A stretch of DNA of 64,000 nt from MWAR01 sp035388825 (GTDB lineage: Bacteria > Muiribacteriota > Ozemobacteria > Ozemobacterales > Ozemobacteraceae). The notes beneath the pieces are model-generated. The model was not told the DNA's origin, did no database searches, and saw only the letters and a program-made list of their open reading frames with translations. Position 1 is the first letter of the stretch, and every line of letters starts with the position of its first letter. Where the stretch lies: the NCBI GenBank assembly GCA_035388825.1, contig DAOOQQ010000009.1, forward strand, positions 1 to 64,000, written 5' to 3'. This document shows positions 53,823 through 62,284 of the stretch, piece after piece. Position numbers and translations under genes: made by a program.

Positions 53823-54898
53823 CCGCCCTGTTCCTCGCCACCCTGCTGGCGGTGCTCGTCACGGCAGGCTGTGAGGCCCCGAAAACCCCGCAGGCGCCGG
53901 CAAAACAGCTTCGCATCGGGCTGATGATCACGCCCCAGGGCCTCAACGACCAGGGATTCAACGACCAGGCCTACGAAGGCATCAAGGCGGCCCAGAAAAA
54001 ATACGGCATCGAATCCGTCATCATCGAGCCGGCCACGATGAAGGATCCCGAAGCGTCGCTGCGGTTCTTCGCGGCCCAGCCGTTCGATGCCATCATCGTG
54101 GTGGGAATGGCCTTTCAGAGAGCGATCACGAAGATTTCCGCCGAGCATCCCGAGCTGAAGTTCTTCGCCGTCGACTCCGACTACGACGAGGGAAATATCC
54201 ACGGAATCGCGTTCCGCGAGCATGAAGGCGCGTTCCTGTGCGGCGTCATCGCGGCGCGGTTCTCGAAAACCCACAAGATCGGCTTCATCGGGGGCCATGA
54301 CATTCCGGTCATCGATCGCTTCCGACGCGGCTTCCGCGCCGGCGCGGCATATGCGGCGAGCGGCACGGCGGTGATCGAGCGGTTCGTGGCCCGCGACTTC
54401 TCGGGGTTCAACCGGCCCGAAGCGGCGAAGGCGATCGCGCTCGAGATATATGGGCAGGGCTGCGACGTGATCTTCCACGCGGCCGGAGCGTCGGGGCTGG
54501 GGGTCATCTCGGCCGCCATCGAGACGCGCAACAACGTCATCGGCGTCGACCGGAACCAGGACGGCATGGCGCCGGGGCTGGTCCTGACCAGCATGCTCAA
54601 GCGCGTCGATCTCGTGGTCGAGGATATCGTCAAAAATATTTCCCGTCCCGACGCGGATCTGAAAAACATCAGGCGCACCTATGGCATCGCCGACGGGGCG
54701 ATCGGCCTGACCGAGTTCCAGTTCAGCAGCCAGCAGCTCGGAGAAGCGCTCGTGAACGAGGTCGGCGAACTGACCCGCCAGATCGTCGCCGGAACGCTGA
54801 AGACCGATCCGGGAACCGGCACCTACCCGCTTTCGCCGGATGCCCTGCCTCCCAGCGCTTCGCCGTCTTCGAACGTTGCGAGCGGAACGGGGAACTGA
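53768..54898 (+). CDS. BMP/PnrA-like substrate-binding lipoprotein
   Basis: The 376-residue product has a long basic leader, a hydrophobic core and lipobox LVTAGC. A BMP-family periplasmic binding fold follows: LRIGLMITPQGLNDQGFNDQAYEGI, FFAVDSDYDEGNIHGIAFREHEGAFLCGVIAA, IGFIGGHDIPVIDRF and VIGVDRNQDGMAPG. Relatives bind purine nucleosides for ABC uptake. No permease or ATPase gene is nearby. The N-terminal coding part overlaps the radical SAM gene by 55 bases, yet AAGGAGG lies eight bases before the ATG, which supports this start. Confidence 0.85.
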   Translation: MSGTRIGEKRPRIGSGLLAALFLATLLAVLVTAGCEAPKTPQAPAKQLRIGLMITPQGLNDQGFNDQAYEGIKAAQKKYGIESVIIEPATMKDPEASLRFFAAQPFDAIIVVGMAFQRAITKISAEHPELKFFAVDSDYDEGNIHGIAFREHEGAFLCGVIAARFSKTHKIGFIGGHDIPVIDRFRRGFRAGAAYAASGTAVIERFVARDFSGFNRPEAAKAIALEIYGQGCDVIFHAAGASGLGVISAAIETRNNVIGVDRNQDGMAPGLVLTSMLKRVDLVVEDIVKNISRPDADLKNIRRTYGIADGAIGLTEFQFSSQQLGEALVNEVGELTRQIVAGTLKTDPGTGTYPLSPDALPPSASPSSNVASGTGN

Positions 54899-54901
54899 CG
54901 G

Positions 54902-55735
54902 ATGGACGACCGGCCGATCGGCGTTTTCGACTCGGGTGTCGGCGGTCTGACCGTCGTCAAGGAGCTGCGTGACCTCCTGCCGGCCGAGGACATCATCTAT
55001 TTCGGGGACACCGCCCGCGTGCCCTACGGCAACAAATCGATTCCGGTCATCCGGCGGTTCTCGCTCGAGATCGCCCGGTTTCTCGAATCGATGCGGGTCA
55101 AGATGCTGGTCATCGCCTGCAACACCGCGACGGCCCTCGCTCTCGACTACCTCCGACGCCAGACCGAGCTGCCCGTCGTCGGCGTGATCGAGCCCGGGGT
55201 GCGCGCGGCGATCGGTGCCGTCAAAAACGGCCGGATCGGCGTCATCGGCACGACCGCGACGATCCGTTCCGAAGCCTACCAGTCCCGGCTGCACCGGTTC
55301 CGGCCCGAAGGGGTCGTTCTGGCCAGACCCTGCCCCCTTCTCGTGCCGCTGGTCGAGGAAAACCTGCTCGATGCGCCGATCACAAAAATGGCTCTAGATA
55401 TGTATTTGTCAGAATGGAAAGAGACCGGCATCGACGGCCTGATTCTCGCCTGCACGCATTATCCGCTGCTGAAACCCCATATCGAGGAGTATTTCGGGGG
55501 GCGCGTGACCCTGATCGACTCGGCCCGGGAAACGGCGCGCGAGGTCGCCGAACTGCTGGCGGCGCGTCGCATCCAGGCTTCGACCGACCGCGTGGGGGCA
55601 GAGGAGTTCTACGTCTCGGACAGCCCGGAGCAGTTTTCGACCATCGGCTCCGCCTTCCTCGGCAGGCCGCTCGAGCGGGTTTTTCTCGAAGCCGTCTGGA
55701 AACGGGAAATCGGGCCGGTCACCCCGTCCGAGTGA
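54902..55735 (+). CDS. murI: Glutamate racemase
   Basis: The 277-residue product is MurI. Its motifs are GVFDSGVGGLTVVKEL, YFGDTARVPYG, CNTATA with catalytic Cys 73, and LACTHYPLL with catalytic Cys 184. It interconverts L- and D-glutamate and so supplies the D-Glu used by MurD. It starts three bases after the binding-protein stop. A patch of AT-rich codons covers 55382-55420. Confidence 0.95.
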   Translation: MDDRPIGVFDSGVGGLTVVKELRDLLPAEDIIYFGDTARVPYGNKSIPVIRRFSLEIARFLESMRVKMLVIACNTATALALDYLRRQTELPVVGVIEPGVRAAIGAVKNGRIGVIGTTATIRSEAYQSRLHRFRPEGVVLARPCPLLVPLVEENLLDAPITKMALDMYLSEWKETGIDGLILACTHYPLLKPHIEEYFGGRVTLIDSARETAREVAELLAARRIQASTDRVGAEEFYVSDSPEQFSTIGSAFLGRPLERVFLEAVWKREIGPVTPSE

Positions 55736-55745
55736 GGGAAAACCG

Positions 55746-56918
55746 ATGCCAATCCCTCCCCTCTGCCGCCCGATTGCCGCTATAACAATAGTAATAAGTA
55801 TTATATTGTGCGCGTTTTCCGCTTCGGCGCGGGTCGGTGAGCCCGAGCCGTTCCCGATCGGCGTGATCGGAGCTCTGACGGGGGCAAAGGCGGCCTACGG
55901 GCTGCCCCACCTCAACGGCGCCCGTCTCGCCGCCGACGAGGTGAACGCCGCCGGCGGGATCGCCGGCCGCCGGATCGAGCTCCTCCCGGCCGATGATCGC
56001 GGTGAGATGGGCCTCGTCGGCGAGCTTGCCACCCGGCTGATCTTCGACGGCCGCGCCCTGGCGCTGCTGGGCAGCGTCGACTCGGGGTGCACACACGTCG
56101 CGGCGATGATCGCCGTGAAGATGCAGATACCCCATCTGACGAGCGTCGCGACCGACCCGTCACTGACCCGCGCCGGCAGCCCCTGGACGTTCCGAACGCT
56201 GGCGGATGACGACCGGCAGGCCGCCGCGGTCGTCGCCTGGCTTCGGGGCCGCGGGATCCGGCGGATCTCCCTCCTGGCCGGGGCTTCCCGCTACGGCCGC
56301 ATGGGTGCCGGCATCCTGGCCCGCCGGTTCCGGGAAGCCGGCGGCACGGTCACCGGCCCCGTCTTCCTGACGTCCGAGCCGGCAGCCGTCGCGCGCGCCT
56401 GCGACGAGGCCGCATGTGCCACCGCCGAGGCGACCGTCCTCTGGATGCTCGCACCGGAGGGGCTGGCGGCCGTTTCCGAACTGAAACGCCGCGGCTTTTC
56501 CGGCCCCCTCATCGGCGGGGACGGGCTGGCGACCCCCGCGTTCTATGCGAGCGGCAACCCGGCCGTCGAGGGCGTCGTCGTGACTTCCCCCTACCGGGCG
56601 GATGCCCCGACCCCCGGCAATGAAGCCTTCCGCCGCGCCTACCGCGCCCGCTTCGGTACCGAGGCCGACTCGTTCGCGGCCCACGCCTACGACACGGTCA
56701 GACTGCTGGCTTCCGCCGCCTCCTCGCTCGGCACGGCGCTTCCCGAAGACCTGAAAGAGCGCCGCGCGCGGCTCCGTGCCGCCTTGGGCGGCATCGACCG
56801 CTTCGAGGGCGTGACCGGGCCGCTCGGCTTCGATGCGACCGGCAACGACACGCGGGATGTCAGCCTTGCCGTCTGCCGCGGCGCCCGGCTGGACCCGATC
56901 GGGGAGGCCGCCCGATGA
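55746..56918 (+). CDS. Orphan LivJ-type (Peripla_BP_6) substrate-binding protein
   Basis: The 390-residue product has a signal peptide encoded by AT-rich codons (AAITIVISIILCAFSASA). A type I periplasmic binding fold follows: IGVIGALTGAKAAYG, LAADEVNAAGGIAGRRIELL, LGSVDSGCTHVAAMIAVKM and SFAAHAYDTVRLL. Relatives bind branched amino acids, amides or aromatic acids. No ABC permease or ATPase is present. Its stop overlaps the next start in ATGA, tying it to a membrane polyferredoxin/acyl-ligase fusion instead. It could act as a receptor for that enzyme's substrate. Confidence 0.82.
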   Translation: MPIPPLCRPIAAITIVISIILCAFSASARVGEPEPFPIGVIGALTGAKAAYGLPHLNGARLAADEVNAAGGIAGRRIELLPADDRGEMGLVGELATRLIFDGRALALLGSVDSGCTHVAAMIAVKMQIPHLTSVATDPSLTRAGSPWTFRTLADDDRQAAAVVAWLRGRGIRRISLLAGASRYGRMGAGILARRFREAGGTVTGPVFLTSEPAAVARACDEAACATAEATVLWMLAPEGLAAVSELKRRGFSGPLIGGDGLATPAFYASGNPAVEGVVVTSPYRADAPTPGNEAFRRAYRARFGTEADSFAAHAYDTVRLLASAASSLGTALPEDLKERRARLRAALGGIDRFEGVTGPLGFDATGNDTRDVSLAVCRGARLDPIGEAAR

Positions 56919-59401
56919 GCCCTCGCGCGCGTCTTTTCGCCGGCCTGCTTGCTCTGGCGACCTTCCTGGTCGTGATCGGCGTCTATCTCGGCCAGCCCGA
57001 CCTGGTCGGGCCGCAGATGACCTACGGCAACTTCGACGAGCCCGGCCGCATCTCGTTCGTGAACCGCCTCGAGCCCGGCGTGCCCGACCACGCGAGCGCC
57101 AAGGTATACACGTTCGACCGCACGAACTGGCATCCGCTCGTGATCCTGGTCGGCATCCTGTTCCCCCTGCTGCTGTTCCTGGGCCTGTGGCGCAACGAGG
57201 AATTCTTTCGGAACGGCAGCACCCGCATCCTGACCCAGTGGGCAGCGTTCGTCGTCGCCCGGCTCGGCGTCGTGCGGGTCGGCGGCATCTGGCCGCTGCG
57301 GCGTTCCTGTCTCGGCACCTTCCCCTTCCTCAACTGCCAGGCGTGTGAGATGGCGACCGGCGCCTGCCCGATCGGCCTCGCCCAGAACCTGCTCTCGAAG
57401 GCCATCCTGCCGGTGCACCTGATCGGCTCGATGCTGCTGTTCGGCCTCGTGCTCGGGAAGAGCATCTGCGGCTGGCTGTGCCCCTTCGGCTTCATCAGCG
57501 ACATCGTCGACCGGGTCAGCCTGAAGCTCTGGAAACTGCCGCGCGGCCTGGCGAACCTGCGGTACTGGGTGCTCGCGATCGTCGTCATCGCCCCGCTCGG
57601 CTTCGCCTGGGTGGGCATCACCGACCACAACTTCTTCTGCAGCACCTTCTGCGCCTCGGGCAAGGTCTACGGCATCTGGCCCTACTGGCTCACGACGGCG
57701 GCACCGTCCGTCTTCCCCCTGTCGCGCTGGCTGTCCGGTGCCGGGGGTGTCGAGGGCGAGTTCCTGTTCCACGTCGCCTTGACACTCGTGATGCTGGTTG
57801 CTATGGTGATGGTCTCGGGCAGGATCTTCTGCCGCGTTCTGTGCCCTCTGGGCGGGTTCTGGGGCCTGTTCAACGGGATCAGCCTCGTCGGGATCGACCA
57901 CCGTCGCTCCTCCTGCACCGGGTGCGGGGCCTGCGAAAATGTCTGCCCGATGGGGGTCTCTCGGAACTTCGCCGACTTCGTCGACCGGAGCTCCTGCATG
58001 AGCTGCGGCCGATGCATTCCGGTCTGCCCGGGCGGCGCGCGGCGGTACAGATTCGGCATTCCCGGCCCGGCGGCGGAGGAGAGCGGCAGTATGAGCGAGT
58101 CCCTGACGGAAACCTACGGCGGCCTCTGGAACCGGCTGCGGCGCGACCTGTATCTGCTCGTCATGACCCTCGCCGCGAAGTCCCCGATCGGCATGGCGCG
58201 GTATGCCTTCGAGCAGACCGCCTTCTACCGGCGCCTGTATGGCCGGCCCCCGGCCGAGTTCGAGGCGCTGCCCCTGACGCTGAAGAAAGCCCTCGGATCC
58301 GCCGATCCCTACGACGTGCTGGCCGACGCCGAGCGCGACCGGGTCGTCTATTACGGGGAAACCACCGGCTCGTCCGGGTACCCGACCCCCTCCTTCTTCA
58401 CCCTGCGCGAGTTCCACGGCGGCCGGGCGCTCGCCCGCGTCACCCCGTTCATCGGCGAGCTCGACCGCGTGCTCGCCCAGAACCGCGCCGTCGTGAACGG
58501 CCTCACCTTCGGCTTCACCGTCGCCGGCATGACGTTCGGCGACCTGCTGCAAAGCCTCGGCGGCGTTGTCGCCAACGTCGGCACGCGCTCGACGATCGCG
58601 ACCCCCGAACGCATGGCCCGGGCGCTGCGCCGACTCCGGCCGGCGGTCCTGACCGGCACGCCGATCGACATCCTGTGCTGGCTCCGCATCCTCAAAGAAG
58701 ACGCGCCCGACCAGTATCCGGCCGTGCTCGAACAGCTCCGGCTCGTTCTCTCGACTGCCGAATTGTGCGCCTCTTCCCGCAGCAAGGCTCTGGCGCGCGA
58801 GTTCGGCTTCAAACATATCGATGTCTATGCCTGCGTCGAAGGCTTCTTCTCGATGCCGTGCCCCTGCGGCGAGAAGCACGTTCTGCCCATCTACCACACC
58901 GAGGTGTTCGACGAGAACCTGAACCGCATCGGCACCCGGGGCGAGGGCCGCTTCGCCTATACGAACCTGCTGAAGCGCAGCACGCCGATGGTACGCTACC
59001 TCCTCGACGATTTCGTCACCGTCTCGGACAGCGTCTGCCCCTTCGGCTTCAAGACCAGCATCGTTCCGCACGGCCGCTGGGAGCTGACCGTCGTCGTCAA
59101 CGGCCGCCGGCTCGGCGTGCGGCATTTCGAAGAGGCGATCTTCACCCATGGCCTGTTCGGGGATTACCGGGTCGTCATCGAGGATGCCGGCATCCGGATC
59201 ACGGCCGAGGAATACGGCACGCATGACGAGGCCGGGGTGATGCGGAAAACCCTTTCCGACACCTTCGGCATGCCCGTGGAGGTCGAGCTGGTCCCGTTCG
59301 GAACGATCACCAGGTATCGCGAGATCCGGCAGAGCAAGCCGATTCTCAAAGTCGAAGACCGGCGCTCGACCTCGACGCAGGTCATTCCCGAGTATCTCTG
59401 A
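56915..59401 (+). CDS. Fusion: NapH-like membrane polyferredoxin + PaaK-like acyl-adenylating domain
   Basis: The 828-residue product joins two full domains. Residues 1-390 form a NapH/CcoG-like module with about six TM helices: NCQACEMATGACP, CGWLCPFG and CRVLCPLG at the membrane, then two 4Fe-4S clusters (CTGCGACENVCP near 334, CMSCGRCIPVCP near 361). Residues about 400-828 resemble phenylacetate-CoA ligase: ETTGSSGYPTPSF near 481, FTVAGMTFGDLLQSLG, DVYACVEGFF, a STPMVRYLLDD segment, and SKPILKVEDRR. The ligase module should activate a carboxylic acid as acyl-AMP. An in-frame ATG at 58091 with GGAGGAG before it might also express it alone. Coupled to the upstream binding protein by ATGA. 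Confidence 0.85.
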   Translation: MSPRARLFAGLLALATFLVVIGVYLGQPDLVGPQMTYGNFDEPGRISFVNRLEPGVPDHASAKVYTFDRTNWHPLVILVGILFPLLLFLGLWRNEEFFRNGSTRILTQWAAFVVARLGVVRVGGIWPLRRSCLGTFPFLNCQACEMATGACPIGLAQNLLSKAILPVHLIGSMLLFGLVLGKSICGWLCPFGFISDIVDRVSLKLWKLPRGLANLRYWVLAIVVIAPLGFAWVGITDHNFFCSTFCASGKVYGIWPYWLTTAAPSVFPLSRWLSGAGGVEGEFLFHVALTLVMLVAMVMVSGRIFCRVLCPLGGFWGLFNGISLVGIDHRRSSCTGCGACENVCPMGVSRNFADFVDRSSCMSCGRCIPVCPGGARRYRFGIPGPAAEESGSMSESLTETYGGLWNRLRRDLYLLVMTLAAKSPIGMARYAFEQTAFYRRLYGRPPAEFEALPLTLKKALGSADPYDVLADAERDRVVYYGETTGSSGYPTPSFFTLREFHGGRALARVTPFIGELDRVLAQNRAVVNGLTFGFTVAGMTFGDLLQSLGGVVANVGTRSTIATPERMARALRRLRPAVLTGTPIDILCWLRILKEDAPDQYPAVLEQLRLVLSTAELCASSRSKALAREFGFKHIDVYACVEGFFSMPCPCGEKHVLPIYHTEVFDENLNRIGTRGEGRFAYTNLLKRSTPMVRYLLDDFVTVSDSVCPFGFKTSIVPHGRWELTVVVNGRRLGVRHFEEAIFTHGLFGDYRVVIEDAGIRITAEEYGTHDEAGVMRKTLSDTFGMPVEVELVPFGTITRYREIRQSKPILKVEDRRSTSTQVIPEYL

Positions 59402-59422
59402 CCCCCGCACGAGGAGGCGACG

Positions 59423-61873
59423 ATGGAACAATCCCCGAAGCTCTGCCCGCGCTGCCAGCAGGCGAATTTTCCGATCGCCGAATACTGCCGCCACTGCGGG
59501 GAGCCGCTGTTCGAAATGGGATCCATCTCCCGCAGGTCGCTTCCCGGCCGTTTCATCGGCCACTGCGCGGACGGTATCCTCTGGGCCGTCGACGAGGTGT
59601 TCCGGTGGTGGGAGATCGGCAAACTGACCGTGCGCGCCAAATCCCTCCGACGCCGGCGGGCGGATCTGGTCGGGAAAAGCGGCGGCGATGCGGAAGGGGC
59701 CGCCCTGTCGGGGGAGCAGCGGGAGCGCCTGGTGACGCTTTCCGACGAGATCGCCCGGCTCGAGACGCATGAAGAGTTCCTGCGGAAGCGGGTCTGGGCG
59801 CTGACTCCCGAGATCCTGTTCCTGGCCATCGTGCTCCTGTTCATCGGCGGAATCCTCGTGCTGAAGCCCCGCACGGATCTCGCTCTGCCTGCCGCCGGCA
59901 CGGGCATTCCGGCCGGAGTTGCGGGATCGATCGGCCGCACGGCCGAGTTCCGGATCGACGGCCACCGGGTCGTCACCACGGCCGCCTGGTGGCAGGGAAG
60001 CCTGTTCATCGGCGGCGACGGCGGCCTGACCCGGTTCGAGCCTGCGACCGGCCTGGCGACGCATGTTCCGGGCCTGCCGGCAGGAATGTTCGTGCGGCAT
60101 CTCGCCGTGGAGGGAAACCGCCTGCTCATCGCCGGGTACGGCGGGGTGTTCGCCCTCGACGGCACCGGGCTGACGTCGGTTTACGAAGGGGCGGGACTGC
60201 CCGCCGACCTGGTGAACCGGATCGCGCCGACCAGCGACGGGGGCCACCTGCTGGGCACGATCGGCTATGGGCTGCTGAAGGGCCGCAACGGGGTCTCCGT
60301 GGTGCTGCTCGGCACCCAGGGGCTGACCCCGCGCGGCTTCGAGTGGCTCGACGGCGAATTGTGGGTCGCGCATGAACGCGGCCTGCTGCGCGGAGACGGT
60401 ACCAGTTTTTCTCCCGTTCATCTCCAGGTGCTGGCCGGGCGCAACATCAACGCCCTGGCGGCCGATCGTTCGACGATCTACGTCGGCACCGACGACGGCC
60501 TGGTCGCTGGGTTCAAGAACATCCGCGACTGGGTCTGGACGCCGCTTTCCCCGGGAGAGCCCCGCGTCATCCGCGACCTTGCGATGCTGGGAGACTCGCT
60601 GCTGGTCTGCTCCGAAGAGGGATTGTTCCGGTATCGTGACGGCCGGTTCGAAAAGCTGACGGGTAGCATCGGCCAGAAGGCTCTTGCGCTCAACGGCGAG
60701 TTCGTCGCCACGGTCGGCCCGAACCGCGTCATCCTGCATACGTTTGCCGGAGTTCCGACCGTCCAGCCCGGCACGATGCCCGCCGCAACCCCCCAGGTGA
60801 CGGCGCTGCCGCTGGCCGCCCCCGTGGCCGAGCCGGTTCAGCCGATTCTGCCGACGGTCGGCACGTATGTTCCGACCCCAGGCCCCGTCGCTGCTGCCCC
60901 GGCCACTCCGGCGCCTTCCCAACCGTCGGTTCCGGCTGCGACACCGGCACCCCTGCCCGTCGTGCAGTCCGCCCCCGCTCCAACAGCGGTTCCGGCCGCG
61001 CCCCAGCCGTCGGATCCGGTGTTCGGAACGACGCCTCTGCCGCCGTCCCTGCGTGGCCCGGCCGCTTCCTGCATCGCATGGGACGGCGCGCGCCTGTGGG
61101 TCGGCACGACCAATGACGGGGTCTGGTTTTTCGAGAATGGCACCTGGACCGTCCTGAACCGCTCCAATGGCGGTCTCGCCGATGATCAGGTCGTGGCCCT
61201 GTGGCGCCTGGGCGGGAAATCCTACCTGTACTCCTGGATCCTCGGGATCCTGTCGCTCGAGAACGGCCGCGCCGTGCCGCTGGTGAAGGCCGGCGACGTC
61301 GCCGACCTGGTGTCGGCAGCCGCTTCCGGAGGCGATCTCGTACTGTTGCTGAAGGCCGGACATCTGAAGCGCGTCGCCGCGAACGGCGCTCTCGAGACGG
61401 CCGGCCGGATTCCCGAGGACTTTTTCCGGGCGGCCCGGTTCGTCCAGGTCCTGCGCGGCCAGCCCGTGGTCGTCACGGATCAGGGCGTTCTCGAACAGGA
61501 TCAATCCGGCCGGTGGGCCGTCACGTTTTACCCGGGGGAGCCCACGGTTGACGTGAAGGCGACCGCCTCTGTCGTCGGGGACGACGGGCGGCTGTATGTG
61601 GGCCTCTCGAACGGTTCGATCCATGCGTATGCCGACCGGCGCGCCGTGCGGGAGGGTTCGATTCCCGATGCGGTGCGTGTTCTCGCCTGGGACCAGGGAC
61701 TCTGGCTCGCCGGGGGCACCACGGTGTATCGCACGCAGGCCGCCGGCGGCAGCCCCGTTCCCGCGGGCGGCCGGGCCGACTCCCGGATCCTCGGGATGCA
61801 GCCGATGGCGGCCAGAAATGCCGTCGTGGTCGTGACGTTGAACGGTCTGAAAACGATTCCGCTGAACCCCTGA
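59423..61873 (+). CDS. Zinc-ribbon membrane protein with outer beta-propeller
   Basis: The 816-residue product starts with a cytoplasmic double-CxxC zinc ribbon (CPRCQQANFPIAEYCRHCG). A charged helical stretch (about 70-130) and one TM helix (LFLAIVLLFIGGILVL, about 136-151) follow. The outer part holds two sets of propeller-like blades of the two-component-regulator type (about 165-450 and 555-816; LFIGGDGGLTRFEP, IYVGTDDGLVAGF, LWVGTTNDGVWFFENGTW). They are split by a Pro/Ala linker of about 90 residues. It lies 21 bases after the fusion gene. Probably a sensor or scaffold; no output domain is seen. Confidence 0.7.
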   Translation: MEQSPKLCPRCQQANFPIAEYCRHCGEPLFEMGSISRRSLPGRFIGHCADGILWAVDEVFRWWEIGKLTVRAKSLRRRRADLVGKSGGDAEGAALSGEQRERLVTLSDEIARLETHEEFLRKRVWALTPEILFLAIVLLFIGGILVLKPRTDLALPAAGTGIPAGVAGSIGRTAEFRIDGHRVVTTAAWWQGSLFIGGDGGLTRFEPATGLATHVPGLPAGMFVRHLAVEGNRLLIAGYGGVFALDGTGLTSVYEGAGLPADLVNRIAPTSDGGHLLGTIGYGLLKGRNGVSVVLLGTQGLTPRGFEWLDGELWVAHERGLLRGDGTSFSPVHLQVLAGRNINALAADRSTIYVGTDDGLVAGFKNIRDWVWTPLSPGEPRVIRDLAMLGDSLLVCSEEGLFRYRDGRFEKLTGSIGQKALALNGEFVATVGPNRVILHTFAGVPTVQPGTMPAATPQVTALPLAAPVAEPVQPILPTVGTYVPTPGPVAAAPATPAPSQPSVPAATPAPLPVVQSAPAPTAVPAAPQPSDPVFGTTPLPPSLRGPAASCIAWDGARLWVGTTNDGVWFFENGTWTVLNRSNGGLADDQVVALWRLGGKSYLYSWILGILSLENGRAVPLVKAGDVADLVSAAASGGDLVLLLKAGHLKRVAANGALETAGRIPEDFFRAARFVQVLRGQPVVVTDQGVLEQDQSGRWAVTFYPGEPTVDVKATASVVGDDGRLYVGLSNGSIHAYADRRAVREGSIPDAVRVLAWDQGLWLAGGTTVYRTQAAGGSPVPAGGRADSRILGMQPMAARNAVVVVTLNGLKTIPLNP

Positions 61874-61931
61874 CGCTTCTTTTTCCTCAGAAATCGGCCC
61901 CAACAGGCCGATACAAGGTGTGGAACACCCT

Positions 61932-62279
61932 ATGAGCGAAGAGTATCTGCCGGTATTTGCCGAAGAAATCTTCATCGTGAACCTGTACGGCACCGATGAG
62001 GAGATTGTTGAATTCAACCTGCTGATGCAGGATCCGGCCATCGAGCGCAACGTCATCTCGATGGCGCTGATCATCGAGGAAATCAAACGGCGCAACTTCC
62101 TCAAGATCACCTGGCACTGCTGCTGGCGCTGCAAATACTATCCCACCTGCAAGATCAACTGGTACCGGGGCGAGCGGTGCATGGACCGGCGCAACTGCTG
62201 CACCTACTGCCAGAACTTCTGGGAGTGCCACAAGCGCTTCCTCGAAGAGAATCAGAGCGGGCCGGGCGAAGAGAAGTGA
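61932..62279 (+). CDS. Small Cys-rich protein of unknown function
   Basis: The 115-residue soluble protein has an acidic N-terminal half (IFIVNLYGTDEEIVEFN). Its second half carries ten Cys: HCCWRCKYYPTCKINW, ERC, RRNCCTYCQNFWECH. The spacing suggests a zinc or iron-sulfur site. I do not recognise the family. ATG 61932 has AAGGTG upstream; a GTG twelve bases earlier is possible. The next gene starts five bases after the stop. It may serve the metal chemistry of the upstream cluster. Confidence 0.65.
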   Translation: MSEEYLPVFAEEIFIVNLYGTDEEIVEFNLLMQDPAIERNVISMALIIEEIKRRNFLKITWHCCWRCKYYPTCKINWYRGERCMDRRNCCTYCQNFWECHKRFLEENQSGPGEEK

Positions 62280-62284
62280 GGGAC

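Noticed and set aside
56687..62134. Very long open frame on the minus strand (about 1800 codons)
   Set aside because: It lies opposite three plus-strand genes with clear domains and ribosome sites. Its product is Arg/Gly/Asp-rich low-complexity sequence, typical of antisense shadows in GC-rich DNA.
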